A stretch of 64,000 nucleotides of DNA from Hirundichthys speculiger (GCA_018398805.1 JAGFBZ010000363.1:1837986-1901985); one strand, 5' to 3'. Numbered from the stretch's first letter, positions 37,068-48,800 are shown. The notes: generated by a model from the sequence alone, not told the origin. Program-made: numbers and translations.

Positions 37068-37640
37068 AACATGAACATGTCTCTGAGATCCCAACCAGAT
37101 TTTTCAAGGTTTTTTTTTTTTCCTTAATACTTCCATTTTGGATGTATTCACATTTTTAGACAGGCTACGTATGTCAGGCTTTTGAGGTTGCTGCAATTAA
37201 TTAAATGCTGGTCCTGATCCAAAATGTGTTTGTTCAGGATAAGAGACTAAACTGAAATGAAGATTCAGGGCTGAATGTTTAGATCTTTAGCTAGGCTGTT
37301 TTTTTTTTTTTTTTTTAATTAATTTGTATTATATTAACTTTGGACTTGGAATAAATTGAATTTGGTAATGCATCAATTGTGATGATTTGGACTTAACTGG
37401 ATTATATTTATTGGATTTTGAGTGCTTTCTATGTAATGTGGCTTGAGATAACTGAATTGGTATCAAACCAAATACAGTAAACTGAATAAATGTAGTTGAC
37501 AGAAAACAAGGAAATCTGAGTTTGATGCTAATCTTCACATACTGCAAACACATTTATATTATAAGTTGGTAAAATGTACATTCACTGTCAGCTTCAACCT
37601 GTTAATGTCCACTTTTGGTGGTCTGCTCCATCCATCAGCT
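37068..37640 (-). repeat. Duplicated downstream flank of GT92 copy 1
   Basis: Shares near-identical sequence with 61533-62436, starting ATGAACATGTCTCTGAGATC. Relative to that copy it lacks about 560 bases of a LINE remnant between GATCCAAAATGTG and TTTGTTCAGG, and has a unique block at about 37320-37600. The homology starts sharply, which marks the edge of the segmental duplication. Confidence 0.75.
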
Positions 37641-39420
37641 CTATCCCTCTGATGTCAGCAGCCCTGCTCTCTTCAGCACCTTGTCTACGTTGGGAATGAG
37701 TCTGTCTTGGAAATCCCAAAGTCGTTTGTCCTCATTAAGCTGCTCCAGCGTTAATGATTTACGAAGGGCCCCACGGACATGAATGATCCGACAGACTTCT
37801 AAGGGAACTTTGTACTGCTCTCTCCAAACTTCTTGAGCATTTCATGCACAGAAGTCTGTTCCACCAACCTGTGATGCAGACACACAAGGGAGTTTAGAGC
37901 TGTTTCTGTTTGGGTTTTGGGAAGTCACACAACAAAACAGAATTATTCAATGGCGTTTAGAAAAATAAATAATGGCAAATATCTTTTTTTCAGGGAAAGT
38001 CACTGAATGTTAGAACTTAGTAAGGAATTCTTCACTCTACCTTGGCTGAACTATCAACTTGTGCGGATGGTATACGTTTCTGTCCGGGTCTTCCCTGTAG
38101 ACGTGCTCCAGAATATTAACTCCTGGCACACCTTTCCACTGGGGTAGATGAAACCTGCCACTTGGCTCAAAGTAGATCTTGGGAAAGATGTGGTTCTCGA
38201 TGAGGAACACTCCTACCTGCAGAATAGAAATCTGGCCTATAAGTTGGAGAGAGGATGTGTAGGATAACATTCATCCCAGGAATGACTTACATTTGAATGC
38301 GATTTTTGCAGCATGCTCATCAGAGACATCAGGTTGTCGTGCTGGTATGGCATTATGATCTCGTCAATGTCGTTCAACAGGACGTAGCGTGAACGCTCCA
38401 TGGATCTGTAAATGCATTCATTTAGCGTGGTGAGCTGGCCGAAGTAGTGCAAGTCCCCTGCATGTTTTGGGAATTGCCAGCCATACGATGGGTTCAGATG
38501 CTTGTCAATGGGCCAGGGAACCATTTCCACAAAACCTTCTTTGCTGTAACTCTGCAAAAGGCGATCAAGGTCAGGGCTGGAGCTGGTGTTATAGATCACC
38601 ACCCTGTCCACACCAAGTAACCTGGGGCAGAAAGGGAAATTACTCTTAATTACAATAGAAACATGTTTTCCACATTAACTATCATTTGGTGGTGAAGAGT
38701 CATGTGGATACTTTTGCACCATTATATGGTAATGAATTACAAAAATACTGCAATCAACCTGCCATTTAAAAAGCTTATGGTACTGGCTTCATCAGATAGT
38801 GCTGAGAGAGAAGTGGGGTTTTTTTAAGGTGAAATTCAGACTGACCTGTACATCTCCAGAGTCTGTGCATACTGAAGAACATTGCTGTAGTTTCCAAACA
38901 GGCAGGAGATGCAGACGGTGAAGTTGAACCTTATCTTTTCCTCTCTGTTTCTTATAGGGAGCCAAGTATAACTGGATACCTTCTCCATGTTGGGTTGAGT
39001 CAGAAGAGTAACATGTGTGGCGCTGCAGTTTTGAGGAATCTGACACATGACATCTGTAGTACCGAAGGGAAAACCGAAGTGGTCCGAGTGTTGTAAGATT
39101 TCACTGGGAGACGTTGTACTTAAAGTGCCTGCACAGCAGAAAAGGCAGTGAAGAGGCTGAATGGAGTCTCTTTTAAAGATGCCAATGATGCGTATGTCAA
39201 AGCCTTTTTTCCTCTGGTCCATATAGGCTGACACCAGTAAGTGCTTGGTATTATTCAGTGGGGTGATGGTCTGATCAGAGATCAGTAATGGGCAAGCGAC
39301 TCCATGTGGCTTCGGGATGACTCTGCTTGTCCTGAATGTTTCCACTGTTAAGATAAGTATGACAACAAACGTAGTGAAGAGGAAGATGACCTTCTTTTTG
39401 ATTTTTGGTGGCTTCTCCAT
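37641..39420 (-). CDS. GT92 (DUF23) family glycosyltransferase, copy 1, with a 2-nt frameshift in the last exon
   Basis: Exons: 39420-38846, 38621-38291, 38216-38041 and 37868-37641. All have AG/GT borders and consistent phases. The protein would be 435 aa after ignoring a 2-base insertion. It is a type II membrane protein: short basic Lys-rich N-terminus, then a hydrophobic anchor (VIFLFTTFVVILILTVETF, residues about 11-29), a Cys-rich luminal stem with N-glycosylation sequons, then the DUF23 catalytic core with LLGVDRVVIYN, HYFGQL and the acidic LLNDIDEIIMP motif expected to bind metal-nucleotide sugar. GT92 members add galactose or related sugars in the Golgi; this copy's substrate is unknown. 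In exon 4 GAGAGAGCAGTAC replaces GAGAGGAGTAC of copy 2, so the frame ends after about 20 codons and the last ~55 residues are lost. The other exons are intact. Either a recent pseudogene or a sequence error. Confidence 0.88.
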
Positions 39421-39479
39421 GAAGGCTCAGATGAGTGATTCCAGACCTGAGGCAGAGAGTGGATTCAGAGAGACTGTCA

Positions 39480-39558
39480 GGGCTTAGGACCCAAAACGCA
39501 GAAGGTTTGAGTTTCCAAGAAAAAAAATCATTTAATGAAAAAAAAAAAAAAAAAAACT

Positions 39559-39614
<56 letters not shown>

Positions 39615-39830
39615 AAAAATGACAGCAGAACAATGACAGCAAAGATGAACAGACTAAAGAGAAAGAAGAAACAACAGACAAACCAGCAAGGAAGAGGGGG
39701 AAAGAAGACTTAAATAACCCAGGGAACAAATGAAGTACAGGTGCAAACAATCAGGAAGATGAACAGAAGAAAATAAAGTGGAACACATCAAGGACAGACA
39801 GACCTTCAAAGTAAAGCATATAAGGTATAC
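39480..39830. repeat. Dispersed repeat with a 55-base poly-G
   Basis: Begins GTCAGGGCTTAGGACCCAAA, then a run of about 16 A, then G55 (39559-39613), then a purine-rich tract. The opening resembles the repeat near 2290. The frames here are homopolymer artefacts. Confidence 0.6.
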
Positions 39831-40907
39831 CGGAAGGTCGGTGTACTAAATGAATATGTGGGAGGATTTCACTGTATATGTGTGTTTTAATACAAGATTT
39901 GGTGTTTATTGCTGCTGTGGTCAGAACTAACATTTTGCCCTTTGATTGTAGTGATGTTTCTACTCTGTTTTTTACATATCTTTGCATGCTAATCCTGTGT
40001 TTCTCTCATCTGTGGGATTAGATGTAATGTGTTTAATTTTATGCAGAGTCTCTCACTCACATTGATTTTATAGGAGTATCTAAGGGGTCTAAGGGGTCAG
40101 GAGGCCTTAGTCTATTTTATCTACATTTTTATTAACTACGGTGGATATAAAGGTGGATCGTAATGATTATATATTAATTGATAAATGATACTTGAATAAT
40201 ATGATAAGGGATGTTATAGTTATTTTTATGAACAACTGGTAGCAGTTGTTTTTCCGGGTAACCTAAATGATGTTGGAACTTTTGTTTGTGAAGTTAGACT
40301 AAGTGAGTGATTTTTGTTTCTGGAACTCATTTCATGTAAAGGATAGTTTTATTTGTGTATCTTTAGGAAATTAAGTTTTTTTTTTAGATTTATCTGTTTT
40401 TTTTACTTTTTATTTTTTACTCTTGTGAGTAGTAGGTCATTACATGTATTCTGGTTTAGTGTTTACATTTCGTGCTGTAAAGTGGTGGAGAGATTTACGA
40501 CCCAGAAGGGCTGTTAAAAGATGGATGTGTGCGGGCTCTCTGCTGCAACCTCCTTTTTTAATGGCTGTATTGGTTTCTGTGATGTTTGGACTTAATGGCG
40601 ACCCCTGATTCATCAACTCTCCTCTAAAGACAATATCATTAACTCTCAGAACAGGAACAAAGAGTTTTCCACAAGACTTCAATTCTGCTGCTGGGTGATG
40701 TCCAGAAGACATTTGAACGTGAGGTGGGCTCTCGCTCATGGACACACAAAAAACAGCATAGATAAACACATTTTAGTTACATCTCATCTCCTGGACAAAC
40801 AACACAACAGCATGTGTCTGGACCTGTGATTCAGAGCTGTTGGTCACCTGGATTCTATGACAAAGAGCAATAAACTCAGAAGAACGCAAGGATCCACCAA
40901 TAAGAAC
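39831..40907. other. Intergenic, no gene recognised
   Basis: AT-rich. The only frame of note (40440-40769, minus) has no recognisable domain. This is the stretch between GT92 copy 1 and the retrovirus-like element. Confidence 0.55.
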
Positions 40908-41412
40908 TGTCATGGAAAATTTGAATACAGAACTACAAAGAACTTCTCCAGATGAAAGAAGTTAACACCTTTATCATGTATTGTGAGAATTTTCCCAGAG
41001 AGGAAAAGCAGCCATATGTGAGGGGGGAACCTTCGATGCACCTACCAAAACGCATATCAAATGAACTCCTTCCTTTTGGTTTTGGAGACTGTTTTCACAC
41101 TTACCAAAATGTTTATTGAACCAGTTCCTGCCTTTTTGATCAGTCAGATTGCCAACCAGTTCCTGCCTTTTGATCAATAAGATTTCTTTGTTGTAAGAGA
41201 TGTAAATTGCCTTTTGGTCAGTCAGGCTACTATTATAAAAGAGATGTTAATTTGTATTGTCACAGACTCAACCATCCAATCTACGTGCTGTATGATTGAC
41301 TCTCGCTGTGCGCTCAGCTAAAATAAACTTGGTTAATTTGAGCTCTCTGCTGTTGCATTTTGTTAAGGATCTATAATTTTAGTTTGTGCGATTTATGAAA
41401 ATTGCCACAACA
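40908..41412 (+). repeat. ERV 5' LTR
   Basis: Contains TATTATAAAAGAG (TATA-like, about 41230) and AATAAA (TAAAATAAACTTGG). It has a partial internal duplication of CCAGTTCCTGCCTTTTTGATC that the 3' LTR lacks, which explains most of the length difference. Confidence 0.88.
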
Positions 41413-41434
41413 TTTTGGCGTCACGAACAGGATT
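41413..41434 (+). promoter_or_regulatory. ERV primer-binding site
   Basis: TTTTGGCGTCACGAACAGG directly after the LTR, in the place and style of a tRNA primer-binding site. I do not assign the tRNA. Confidence 0.6.
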
Positions 41435-41639
41435 ATACGAGTGAAACTTCGTTGGAGAGGTCCCTGGTGGTTTGGCTGCCTTGAGGACAAATTACCTCAG
41501 CCCTGCTATGATTGAAAATAAAGTAGGGAAAAGGACGAAACCGCTCCGACTTCTGTGAGCTTCACAGACTTGCATATTATGCACTGAATGTGCTGTCTGA
41601 CAAAAGCAGAGATCGGCGACCAAGAGGGACTCAGAACTT

Positions 41640-41800
41640 CACAAAGCCACGCTAACACTGCTCTGCTATGTTAGTGCGAGCCATGGCAGACGCTGCGGCC
41701 GCTGACAGACGTCGCGGCAACTAGCAGCCTGGAGAACCTGACCAATGCCATAACTGTGGTCAAACTGGACATTGCAACGGTGAATGTCCCAGAACCGCTC
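41640..41800 (+). pseudogene. ERV gag remnant with nucleocapsid CCHC knuckle
   Basis: Positions 41746-41787 encode a Cys-X2-Cys-X4-His-X4-Cys zinc knuckle with Gly and His at the usual places, preceded by a stop at about 41730. The upstream gag cannot be followed. The fragment is too short to classify the retrovirus genus. Confidence 0.65.
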
Positions 41801-42229
41801 GAGATTTTGGCATGGGAGGCCAGGTGGACTGATGGCGTGCGGGGAGGAGACGACCCCAGAGGATGTGATGACACGTGAAAAGAGAAGTGAGACATGACAG
41901 ACACAGACACACACACAAACCTGCAGCTGCAGTAACACACACACAAACATACTACAACCTATATTTATCAGTGTAATGATGTTTGTAAGTCTTTTCCAGT
42001 TTTTAACTTGGATGTAACAGGTGTATCTGAACTATTCATGGTAGATTCTGCACGACTCATCCTGTGTTAAAATCGTGTTTGACCCTCCTTCCCCTCTGGG
42101 AAGACGTTAAATTTTCTCAATTTCTGCATCTGGTCACTGCCAAAGAGAGACTTTTACTGTACCACTTCCTTGAACATAACATTCACTGCCGGTTATTCAA
42201 GGCTCAGAGGGAGCAAGACACTGCCGTGT

Positions 42230-43362
42230 TGACAGAAATATATATGTTATCGGGGCTATTCGTCGGGATATCGGACCTATCGGGATGATGTCATAATTTC
42301 CTGTTATCGGCCCGATAGTTATCATGCACCCCTAACATAAATCGATGCACGGGACAACGACTGGAAAAAACATTTTTGAAAACGTATATGAAAGTGAAAC
42401 AGACATCAAACTGCCCTGGGACAAACTTATTGGACAACAGATGGAGCAGCGGCTATGTGGAGTAAATAAACTGAACTAGCGGGAAGGATGCGAGTGAAGA
42501 TGCAGGAGGAGAACTGTCTTGGTGAGTTAGCAATGTATCACTGCATCAGACACCAGGAAGCACTATGTGGCAAAGTCCTGAAGATGGACCATGATGAGCA
42601 CTGGAACACAAACCGTAAACTTTATCCGAGGTAAAGCGTTAAATCACCAGCAGTTTGGTTCCTTTATACGGGGGATAGATTCTGTGTTTGCCGACATTCC
42701 TTATCATACAGAGGTGCGTTGGCTCAGTTTTTGAGCTCAGCAACGAAGGGATGAAAAGTGGAAGTGCGAGGTGGCGTTCCTGGCTGACATAACAGCTCAT
42801 CTTAATGGCTTAAATGTGCAGCTCCAGGGACGTCACCACATGATCACTGACATGTATGACGCAGTGAAGCTGCTTTTATGGGAGACACAATTTGATCGCA
42901 TGTCATAAGAGCAAAAAAAAAACTGAATGATTTGAATTGCTGAAAAGCACACATTTTATGTATATTTCCAGGTTTTCTAGCAAATTCATATTTCTAACTT
43001 AACTATAATTTTGACAGGAGATATTTTTAAGGAGAGCAAAATTTATTGGAATATTTTAAAGTAAATTTTTTTTATATACATTGACATAAGGAGCAAAGGA
43101 ATTTTAGTGTTGTTTTAATGTTAAGTTGCTCATATTTCTAACTTGTATCATTTAACAAGATATTTTTATGGAGAGCAAAATATTAAATATAAGTTATTTA
43201 GGGTTTATTACAGAATAATATTTCGGTCTGTTTTTATTCACATTTATGTACCAAAAACGTTTCGTTTTAGTGTGTTCAATAAATGTTTATCCTGTTCGGC
43301 CCGCGACCTGAAGTGTGTTTTGAATTTTGGCCCCCGGTGCAGTTGAGTTTGACACCCCTGCG
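42230..43362 (+). pseudogene. Decayed hAT (Charlie/GTF2IRD2-like) transposon
   Basis: Translation of 42380-42910 in all forward frames gives transposase blocks such as IPYHTEVRWLS, VAFLADITAHLNGLN, LQGRHHMITDMYDAVK and LLWETQ, typical of Charlie8-type hAT transposases related to GTF2IRD2. Several stops and shifts are present. The right end GAGTTTGACACCCCTG (43347-43362) is a standard terminal repeat of that group. A separate hAT-like end (GATAGTTATCATGCACCCCT) lies at about 42310-42330, so two elements may be present. The left end was not found. Confidence 0.65.
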
Positions 43363-43668
43363 TTAAGGGATGGCTGTTTCCTTCTTGAGAATGAGGACTT
43401 TGTCTTTATCAAGGAAAAACTTGCAGATGGCTCCTTCATTTGTGATATCATACACCATGATGATACAGAGAGTTTCTTTGACGATCTCTGTGATTCCAAA
43501 CTTCTTAACATCACTCGTGTTAGAGATCTAAGCAGAGCAAAGTGTCGACTGATCTCAAGACAGCAGCTACATCGTAAAGCTGTTTGCCTGCCAGTTAACC
43601 ATAAAGGTACCAATTGCATGAAATGTGTGCTTTTCAGCAATTCAAATAATTCAGGTCTTGTATGTTAA
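43363..43668 (+). other. Unrecognised open frame inside the ERV
   Basis: About 100 codons open from the hAT terminus onward, with an acidic middle (DIIHHDDTESFFDDLCD) and a basic Cys-containing end (KAVCLPVNHKGTNCMKC). I do not recognise it. It may be ERV or older transposon coding sequence. There is no obvious start codon of its own. Confidence 0.35.
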
Positions 43669-43797
43669 ACAGAATTGGCTTCATTTAGGTCGTTTCTGCT
43701 TTGCAGGACCTTCATCAGCTTTTAATCCTGATGACGATCCCGTGAGACAGAACGTTCATCTATGTAAATAAAGCCAATTCTGTTTGCAATACAAGGC
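43655..43797. repeat. Inverted-repeat (hairpin) MITE-like unit
   Basis: TGTTAAACAGAATTGGCTTC is mirrored by GAAGCCAATTCTGTTTGC-like sequence (AAAGCCAATTCTGTTTGC at about 43769-43786). The arms are about 30 bases and the total about 140. It lies just upstream of a short tandem repeat. Confidence 0.6.
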
Positions 43798-43849
43798 GGT
43801 GCAGGATCTTTCCATCTGTGCATTGGCTTTTTTTTTTTTTGCAAAAGTT

Positions 43850-44017
43850 TGACATAGAAACAAAGTCAAAATAACATTAATATAATTATTTGGGAGAAAT
43901 TTCAAATAAGTTTGGTATTGAAGTAATGTCAAAATAACATTAATATAATTATTTGGGAGAAATTTCAAATGCGGTAAGTTTGGTATTGAAGTAATGTCAA
44001 AATAACATCAATACAAT
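43850..44017. repeat. Short tandem repeat array (about 63 bp unit)
   Basis: Two to three copies of a unit containing AATGTCAAAATAACATTAAT and TTTGGGAGAAATTTCAAAT. Related TGATGTCAAA/TTGACATCA motifs continue at 54543-54670, so the gypsy element inserted inside this array. Confidence 0.75.
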
Positions 44018-44367
44018 TGTAAACTATTATTTTATTTTCTGGACTATAACCAACTAGTGTTTATTTTATTTAGTATGCTTTTGTTAGAAATACATAATGA
44101 CAATGTTTATGTGATTTAATATGTTTGTGTTAAAAATACATAATAATGTATGAGTTCTGGAATAGAGGATTTTGGTTCCTTCTGGGTGTTCCCCTGGGAA
44201 CTGTTATTGGGGGGACACGGAGCAGAGGGGTGCTCGTAAAAGGTTTATTTTGTAAGTTGCCTCTTTGGTGGAAAGTTAAATAAAAGAGAAGCAATTTGCC
44301 AACTGTAACCTGTCTTCCTTTCTACCCACGAGCCCAACTGGAAGTTACCGGCATAAGTCAGGTTACA
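44018..44367 (+). repeat. Gypsy 5' LTR
   Basis: TG...CA termini with TGTAA/TTACA inverted ends. Contains AAATAAAAGAG as a likely polyadenylation signal. Confidence 0.94.
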
Positions 44368-44369
44368 GA

Positions 44370-44385
44370 CTGGTGGCAGCGGTGT
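44370..44385 (+). promoter_or_regulatory. Gypsy primer-binding site
   Basis: CTGGTGGCAGCGGTG two to three bases after the LTR, a position typical of a tRNA primer-binding site. Confidence 0.55.
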
Positions 44386-44571
44386 TTTTTTTTCTTCTCA
44401 TCACGTGGACGTCTTGGCAACTTCTACACCCGAGGTAAAAGGCAACTGGCAGCTGCTGCTGTTGGCGCAACTTTTGTGAAACTAGCTTGCTAGTGTTGGA
44501 CTGCGAGTGGTTGGACTGTGTCGGCTTTATTTATTTATTTTTATGCGTGCGTATTCTTGCTGCCTTCTACA

Positions 44572-45855
44572 ATGTCGTCGTCAGAGGAAGATGCCGTGGT
44601 AGAAAACTCTGTCGCCGCTGATGCCCCGGGTCCTACCACAGCGCAGGGGACTGACCAGGAAGTGACTGCCAGGAAAATAGTTCACTACAAGGTCGAGTTA
44701 CCGCCGTGTTTTCACGGTGATGGCAAAGATAAGGATAGTTTTTCACTTTGGAAGGCACGACTCGAACTCGCCGTGAAAGCATGCACGGATAACCAGCGTC
44801 AGGATCTCGCCACCATTCTACCTACTGGGCTGAGTGGGGATGCGTTAGCATATTGGCTATCCTTGAAAGATGAAGATAAGAATGACTATGAGAAAAGTAT
44901 CACAAAGTTGAATGAAGTTTTTGGGAGGAAGCAATTTTTGTTGCATTTTCAAACGTTTGTTAATGCCAGACAACGGTTGGCTAAAGAGCCCTTGGAAGTG
45001 TATGCTGCAGAAATCACCAGGCTTGTGCTTGAAGCATTTCCAAATTATGGCGCGCCAGCAATTGCAATGGAGAGGTTCAGGAGGTTTGTGGCTGGCCTAG
45101 ATCTCACTCTTCAAGCGAAATGTCATGAACATGGGGCCACTACGCTGGAGGAAGCGCTGACCATTGCTGGTAAATGGGAGAGAGCTCAGGAGGCTTTGAA
45201 GCTTTCAGCCCCAGCTTGCCCTCCGTCACTGACCCTTCCAGTGGCCACTACAGAGACAGTTTCTGCCATGGTGTCAACCAAGCATAATGCAGCTCATCAC
45301 AGTACATCACCTGAACTGGCAACGGCTGTTAGGGAGCTATCAGCTGATGTGCGAGCTCTTCGGTTGGAGGTGGATCGACTGCAGCAACGGCATGATCAGG
45401 ACCACAGATCACAGGTGGGCCGTGACAGCGCGTGGCAGGGGCGTTCCAGAGAGAGAGAGAGGTACTGGCGCTCACCATCATCGTCCCCAGAGCGTCACAC
45501 TGCAGACTGGCCTCATCACTCACGTCAAGGAGTGGATTACTACCCCCGCCACAGATCTTCACCAGGCCGACGGGCCTGGGGCTACTCACCACCATCGTCT
45601 CCACGCCAGGCCCCTAGATCTTACAGCAGCCAAGACCAGTATCGGCGCTCCAGTCCCGGTTACCAGCGCAGCTCCAGCCCGGCGCCCAGCTATCCAGGCC
45701 GATGGGAGAGCCGTCCTCCACGCATGTCATCCACTATGGGGAGAGAGGAGCGCCGTTCACCCAGCCGGTCCTCATATCGCCCGCCGTCCAGAGAGAGAGA
45801 ACAACACGTGAGCTTCGAGGACAGGGTCACCTTCTGCCAGGGAAACGGCCACTAG
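44572..45855 (+). CDS. Gypsy gag
   Basis: 427 aa starting MSSSEEDAVVEN. The middle is a gag capsid-like helical domain (PPCFHGDGKDKDSFSLWKAR ... RQRLAKEPLEVYAAEITRLV ... FVAGLDLTLQAKCHEHGATT), followed by a coiled-coil-like stretch (LRLEVDRLQQRHDQ) and an Arg/Ser/Pro-rich basic tail of about 130 residues that probably binds nucleic acid. No complete CCHC knuckle is present. The stop TAG follows CQGNGH. The start was chosen because the upstream in-frame codons lie in the leader and are not conserved in character. Pol is read by -1 frameshifting at the heptamer 9 bases before the stop codon ends. Confidence 0.9.
   Translation: MSSSEEDAVVENSVAADAPGPTTAQGTDQEVTARKIVHYKVELPPCFHGDGKDKDSFSLWKARLELAVKACTDNQRQDLATILPTGLSGDALAYWLSLKDEDKNDYEKSITKLNEVFGRKQFLLHFQTFVNARQRLAKEPLEVYAAEITRLVLEAFPNYGAPAIAMERFRRFVAGLDLTLQAKCHEHGATTLEEALTIAGKWERAQEALKLSAPACPPSLTLPVATTETVSAMVSTKHNAAHHSTSPELATAVRELSADVRALRLEVDRLQQRHDQDHRSQVGRDSAWQGRSRERERYWRSPSSSPERHTADWPHHSRQGVDYYPRHRSSPGRRAWGYSPPSSPRQAPRSYSSQDQYRRSSPGYQRSSSPAPSYPGRWESRPPRMSSTMGREERRSPSRSSYRPPSREREQHVSFEDRVTFCQGNGH
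45840..45846 (+). promoter_or_regulatory. -1 programmed ribosomal frameshift heptamer GGGAAAC
   Basis: Read in gag phase as CAG GGA AAC GGC CAC TAG: the heptamer G GGA AAC is in the correct X XXY YYZ phase, six bases before the stop. Slipping -1 gives KRPLAGTIGRVSA, which runs straight into the protease frame. The same heptamer is known from several retroviral gag-pro junctions. No downstream pseudoknot was modelled. Confidence 0.8.
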
Positions 45856-48800
45856 CAGGTACTATTGGTCGAGTATCTGCTGCTCAGAACTGTATGACCC
45901 CACACCTTATACAGTCAGACAATGAACACTTAACCTCAATGTCATATGTGTTTACAGTTGTTGAAGACACTGCTGTTAGAGGGTTTATCGACACAGGTTC
46001 TGAAATTTCATTAATTAGTGAAGCTCTGAGAATGTCTATACCAGCCTTACAAAAGAGGCCTATTCAAAAGTCATATGTTCTTGCCAAATCTGTGACAGGG
46101 GATTGCTTGGATACTTTGGGCACACTCCCTATTTCTATCAGAGTAGGTGATGAGTGTTTCAGTCATGATGTACAGGTAGTCAGAAATGCCACACAACCAC
46201 TGATTCTGGGTTGGGACTTTTTACAGAAGCACCATGCAGTCATTGACCTAACCACTAATCAGCTGAAGCTTTGGGACAGGCCTGTTCCGCTGCTGTGTAG
46301 CACTCAGATAATGCCACTAAAGTGTAATGCTGTAATGCTCTCACCTGTTACGATCCCTGCTCTAAGCCAGATGAATGTGTTGATTAAGATTCAGTCTCCT
46401 TCGTTTGACCCTGCATACAGTCCCAGTTACACTGGTATCTTAGAACCTGATTTACAAAACATGCCTAGTCTGTTGGTAGCTCGTACATTGACTACTGTAA
46501 AAAGGGGCGTGGCTTGCATTCGGGTTATGAACCCCACTTCTGAAGATTGCCATGTGCCAGGCGACAGACCACTAGGAGAATTTCATTCAGTTGCGAATCA
46601 GTCAGGGGAAGAATTCTCATTAGTTGAAGCGATTGTAGCCAACGTGAAGGCTCAGCCCGTGACATTGCCTAAAGTTGACCTCAGCCAGGCAGCACTTGAT
46701 GCCGATCAGAGACAAGAATTGCAGAATTTAATTCTTAAATATGGTGACATATTCAGTGCACACGACAGAGATTTTGGCAGAACAGATAAGGTGCAGCACA
46801 GCATCAGGACAGGGAACGCCGAGCCAATTAAACAGAGAGCCTACAGAACGTCCCCTCACATGCGTGATGAAATAGATCGCCAGGTTCAAAAAATTGTTGG
46901 ATGAGGACATCATTGAAGAGAGTTGTAGTCCATGGTCGTCACCGGTTGTACTTGTAAAGAAACGTGATGGCAGTTATCGATTTTGCATTGATTTTCGAAA
47001 ATTAAATGCTGTAACTGTCAAAGATTCCTACCCACTGCCACGACCAGCGGATGCGGTAGACAGTTTGTCGGGGTCATGTTGGTTTAGTACCATGGACCTA
47101 TCTAGTGGATATTGGCAAGTCGCTTTGGACCCGCAGGACAGGGAGAAAACCGCTTTTACCACTGGAAGTGCCCTTTACCAATTTAAAGTTATGCCAATGG
47201 GGCTAACAAACGCACCCCCAACTTTCCAGAGATTAATGGAATTGGTACTTCGTGGTCTTCACTGGAAAGCATGTTTAATCTATCTGGATGACGTATTGGT
47301 CTTTAGCCGCACCTTTTCAGACCACCTGCGTAGCCTTGAGGAAATCTTTAGGCGATTTCAATCTGCAGGCCTTAAGCTGAAATCAAGCAAGTGTCATTTT
47401 GCGTGCAGCCAGGTAACCTTTCTAGGACACGTTGTTTCTAGTCAGAGCCTCCAACCGGATACCAAAAACCTTGAAAAGGTCCGTGATTGGCCAACACCCC
47501 GAACCACTACGGAGGTGAGAGCTTTTGTCGGGCTGTGTTCTTATTACCGTCGCTTCGTGAGAAATTTTTCCATTCTTGCATCACCCTTGAATGCTCTCAC
47601 TCAGAAAGGAGCCCTATTTAGCTGGACATCTGACTGTGATGATGCTTTCCGGTCATTAAAACACGCACTCACTAATCCGCCAATAGTAGCGCACCCTAAC
47701 TTTTCTCTGCCGTTTTTGCTTCATACAGATGCTTCTCAGTCCTGCATTGGATCGGTTCTAGCTCAAGTGAAAAATGGTAAAGAGCATGTCATTGCATACG
47801 CGAGTCATACTCTCACAGCAGCACAGCAGAAATGGGCCACTTACGACCGAGAACTTTGGGCCATCATATGGTCGGTGAGGCATTTCAAACATTTTCTGTC
47901 AGGGTCCCCATTTAAAATAATCACGGATCATAAGCCTCTACTTAATCTTACCAAAGCTCAAGTTGATAACGATCCCACTGATAGGCGAGCACGCTGGATC
48001 CTGGAACTAGATGTGTTTGACTACATCATTCTTCATCGTGAGGGTAGACAGCATGCAAATGCAGATGCTATGTCCAGACGCCCTAGCACTGGGATAGACA
48101 CTAAAGCGGCACAGTGTGTTTTGACCTCCACCAGCTGTAATGAAGTAGCCACATCTGCTAGCAGGACAGAGGACGAGGTATTGATGGCCCCAAATCTGGG
48201 TCCCTCGCTGTCTATTAATCTAGGTGAGATACAGAGACAACAGCAGGCAGATAAGTCACTGCAGACTGTCCTATCTTGGACAGAGATGGGTAAGAGGAGA
48301 CCCCCCATGGGAGTGTTGAAAGGAACAAATCCGGTTGTGGCGAAAGCTTTGGCATGAATTTCCAAAACTTAGTATTCAGAAGGGTATCCTATGTCGTGTG
48401 TTTAAACCAAATCCACATGCTGCTGCTGTAACTCACCAGGTTGTCCTACCGGACCGACTGGTACCTACGGCTTTGAAAGCTCTTCATGGTGATGATTTTA
48501 GTGGACATTTGGGTGCTGAGCGTACTCTACATAAAGCAAGGGAAATTTGTTACTGGCCATATATGTCACGCGATATATATAAGTACTGTAGTGAATGTCT
48601 ACCGTGCCAGCAGCGAGGCTCCCCCACTCCACACAAGAAGGCACCTTTGCAGCCCATTCAGGCAGGCCGGCCATTTCAGAAAGTTGCCGCAGATATAACT
48701 GAACTCCCAGTAACAGCAGGAGGGTACCGGTATGTGTTGGTCCTCATGGATTATTTCACTCGTTATGTCAATGTGTATCCGATGAAAGATCAGCGTGCCA

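Noticed and set aside
39435..39750. Gly- or Pro-rich proteins across the poly-G
   Set aside because: Homopolymer translation artefacts.
42064..42288. 74-aa plus-strand frame in the ERV
   Set aside because: No recognisable domain; it runs into hAT-end sequence and is too short to support.
45287..45811. 174-aa frame inside gypsy gag
   Set aside because: Out-of-frame shadow of the Arg/Ser/Pro-rich gag tail.
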